NCBI GenBank assembly: GCA_018302705.1
Contig: JAGVZI010000011.1
Coordinates: forward strand, 1 to 56,555
Direction: 5' to 3'
Source: Candidatus Woesearchaeota archaeon
Lineage (GTDB): Archaea > Nanobdellota > Nanobdellia > SCGC-AAA011-G17 > ARS1403
Length of the DNA: 56,555 nucleotides
The notes under the pieces are model-generated. The model ran no database searches and was not told the origin of the DNA. It saw only the letters and a list, made by a program, of their open reading frames with translations. A program made the position numbers and the translations under genes. Positions 55,734 through 56,555 of the stretch are shown here, one piece after another (positions within the stretch are counted from its first letter, which is position 1; every line of letters starts with the position of its first letter).

Positions 55734-56337
55734 TATCAATAGCCTCCTTAACTATCTGCATATATATCTCTCCTCCGTATAATAATAAATTCTTATTGGC
55801 TATTTCTTTTCCATAATTATGTTCTTTATTTGTTAGCATCTCTAAGAATTCATTGTTCCTAAAAACATATAAATGTATTTGCGGGATGCTTAATTCACAG
55901 AAGGAATTTAATTCAGCATAAACCTTTCTTAATTCCATAGAGTCATCTATCACTATGACAATATCAAGATCTGAAGTTGGTTTTTGCTTATTCTCAGCAT
56001 AGCTTCCAGCAACAAAAAGAATATAATCTTTAGTGGGTATTTTATTCATTAATTCAATTATCTTCTTATACGGAATATTTTTTTTACTCCATCCTTCATC
56101 TTCAAGAACAAAACTTGCAAACAATCTTGCTTTGGGATTTTGTAAATTAATAAAATAAATCAATGATCTGCCTATCCTTTCTTTTAGTAAAATACCTTGT
56201 TTAACAAAATTATCTAACACTTTTGATAAATAGCTTTTAGATTTTTTATTAGTTAGTGTTTTTATCTCAGTAAAAGTAAATTTTCTCCATGATTCTTTCC
56301 CAAATAACTTTAATATTCCGCTTTCTTTGTTTATCAT
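55705..56337 (-). CDS. nucleotidyltransferase (MNT) antitoxin with winged helix
   Basis: 210 residues. Residues 1-70 form a winged helix (FTFTEIKTLTNKKSKSYLSK then VLDNFVKQGILLKERIGRSL). Residues about 100-200 form a polymerase-beta-type nucleotidyltransferase: VAGSYAENKQKPTSDLDIVI, the GS...SDxD motif, with a third acidic strand later (QIHLYVF lacks an obvious Asp). The MNT neutralises its HEPN partner by AMPylation in characterised systems. The HTH could autoregulate the operon. Confidence 0.82.
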   Translation of the reverse strand: MINKESGILKLFGKESWRKFTFTEIKTLTNKKSKSYLSKVLDNFVKQGILLKERIGRSLIYFINLQNPKARLFASFVLEDEGWSKKNIPYKKIIELMNKIPTKDYILFVAGSYAENKQKPTSDLDIVIVIDDSMELRKVYAELNSFCELSIPQIHLYVFRNNEFLEMLTNKEHNYGKEIANKNLLLYGGEIYMQIVKEAIDNGFTNKDFY

Positions 56338-56438
56338 TTTATCCCTATTTTTAGGTATATATTCCCCTTTATTTAGGGACTTATAAACTTTCCTGTTATA
56401 GAATATCTACTATTTTAGTAGGAATCCGTAGATGTTTA

Positions 56439-56483
56439 CCCATTCTAAGCTATATATTATAATAACATTTTTAAGCTTTGTTT
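56439..56483. repeat. promoter-region repeat, copy 2
   Basis: Second copy of the sequence at 55018-55070. It lies 27 nt upstream of the possible gene start at 56510. Confidence 0.75.
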
Positions 56484-56509
56484 TATCTAAATTTAGAGGG
56501 GAAAATTAT

Positions 56510-56555
56510 ATGAAATCAAAAGCTATAAATAGAAGTAGAAACATAAATGCTAATA
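56510..56555 (+). CDS. start of a gene cut by the window end
   Basis: ATG at 56510 preceded by AGAGGGGA and by the duplicated promoter region. The readable part is MKSKAINRSRNINAN. Too short to classify. Confidence 0.35.
   Translation, partial: MKSKAINRSRNINAN

Noticed and set aside
1-56555. CRISPR arrays
   Set aside because: No regularly spaced direct repeats with unique spacers were seen; the only tandem repeats are the short ones at 29708 and 43223.

Overview
This is an A+T-rich archaeal window. The marker genes are archaeal: the L7Ae-S28e-L24e-NDK cluster, archaeal-type GluRS, RtcA, Ogg2-type glycosylase, an Lhr-type helicase, a tandem Lrp/AsnC regulator and an RNase HII. Many genes sit about 25-30 nt downstream of a TATA box with no Shine-Dalgarno sequence (leaderless). 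The many very small proteins, short intergenic gaps, unusual introns and secreted Ig-like proteins suggest a DPANN archaeon (Woesearchaeota/Pacearchaeota-like); that placement is inference.

Layout. 1-240: a 5S rRNA gene that reads as canonical only if two short bulge-helix-bulge (BHB) introns are removed. 247-9180: envelope and housekeeping genes (HtrA-like protease, MscS-like channel, TGS GTPase, RlmE, metallo-hydrolase, Lhr helicase). 9380-17878: a winged-helix/degenerate phosphoglycerate kinase fusion, a MazG-like pyrophosphohydrolase, an RNase HII gene interrupted by a 28-nt BHB-type intron, SMC with an intein inside its Walker A motif, and a nitrilase-family hydrolase. 17922-27810: ATP-grasp ligase, DUF192 protein, and a minus-strand block running from a ParA-like ATPase through a coiled-coil membrane protein and a beta-barrel-like exported protein to two large surface proteins. 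27982-31543: tRNA-Trp with a BHB intron at 30/31, microproteins, regulators and a cold-shock protein. 31538-34494: a tyrosine recombinase followed by four small cassettes whose ends are private inverted repeats and which are separated by related spacer sites, an integron-like layout. 34576-45342: RtcA, a thioredoxin/DsbB pair, DNA repair glycosylases, YgiQ radical SAM, transporters and GluRS. 45534-47835: microproteins and the L7Ae operon, with a kink-turn-like hairpin just before the L7Ae start. 47920-56555: surface/secreted proteins, a GT-C-like membrane protein with two decayed copies of its 3' end, PIN-domain genes, a YgiT-type zinc finger and a HEPN-MNT toxin-antitoxin pair.

The strongest signals are (i) four BHB-type introns in three gene classes (5S rRNA x2, tRNA, mRNA), with cut sites that restore the expected product each time; these imply a broad-specificity splicing endonuclease. 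(ii) The recombinase-plus-cassette array. (iii) A winged-helix protein built on a phosphoglycerate kinase fold that has lost key arginines. (iv) A candidate L7Ae autoregulatory kink-turn. All calls come from reading the sequence alone; no database search or folding program was run.
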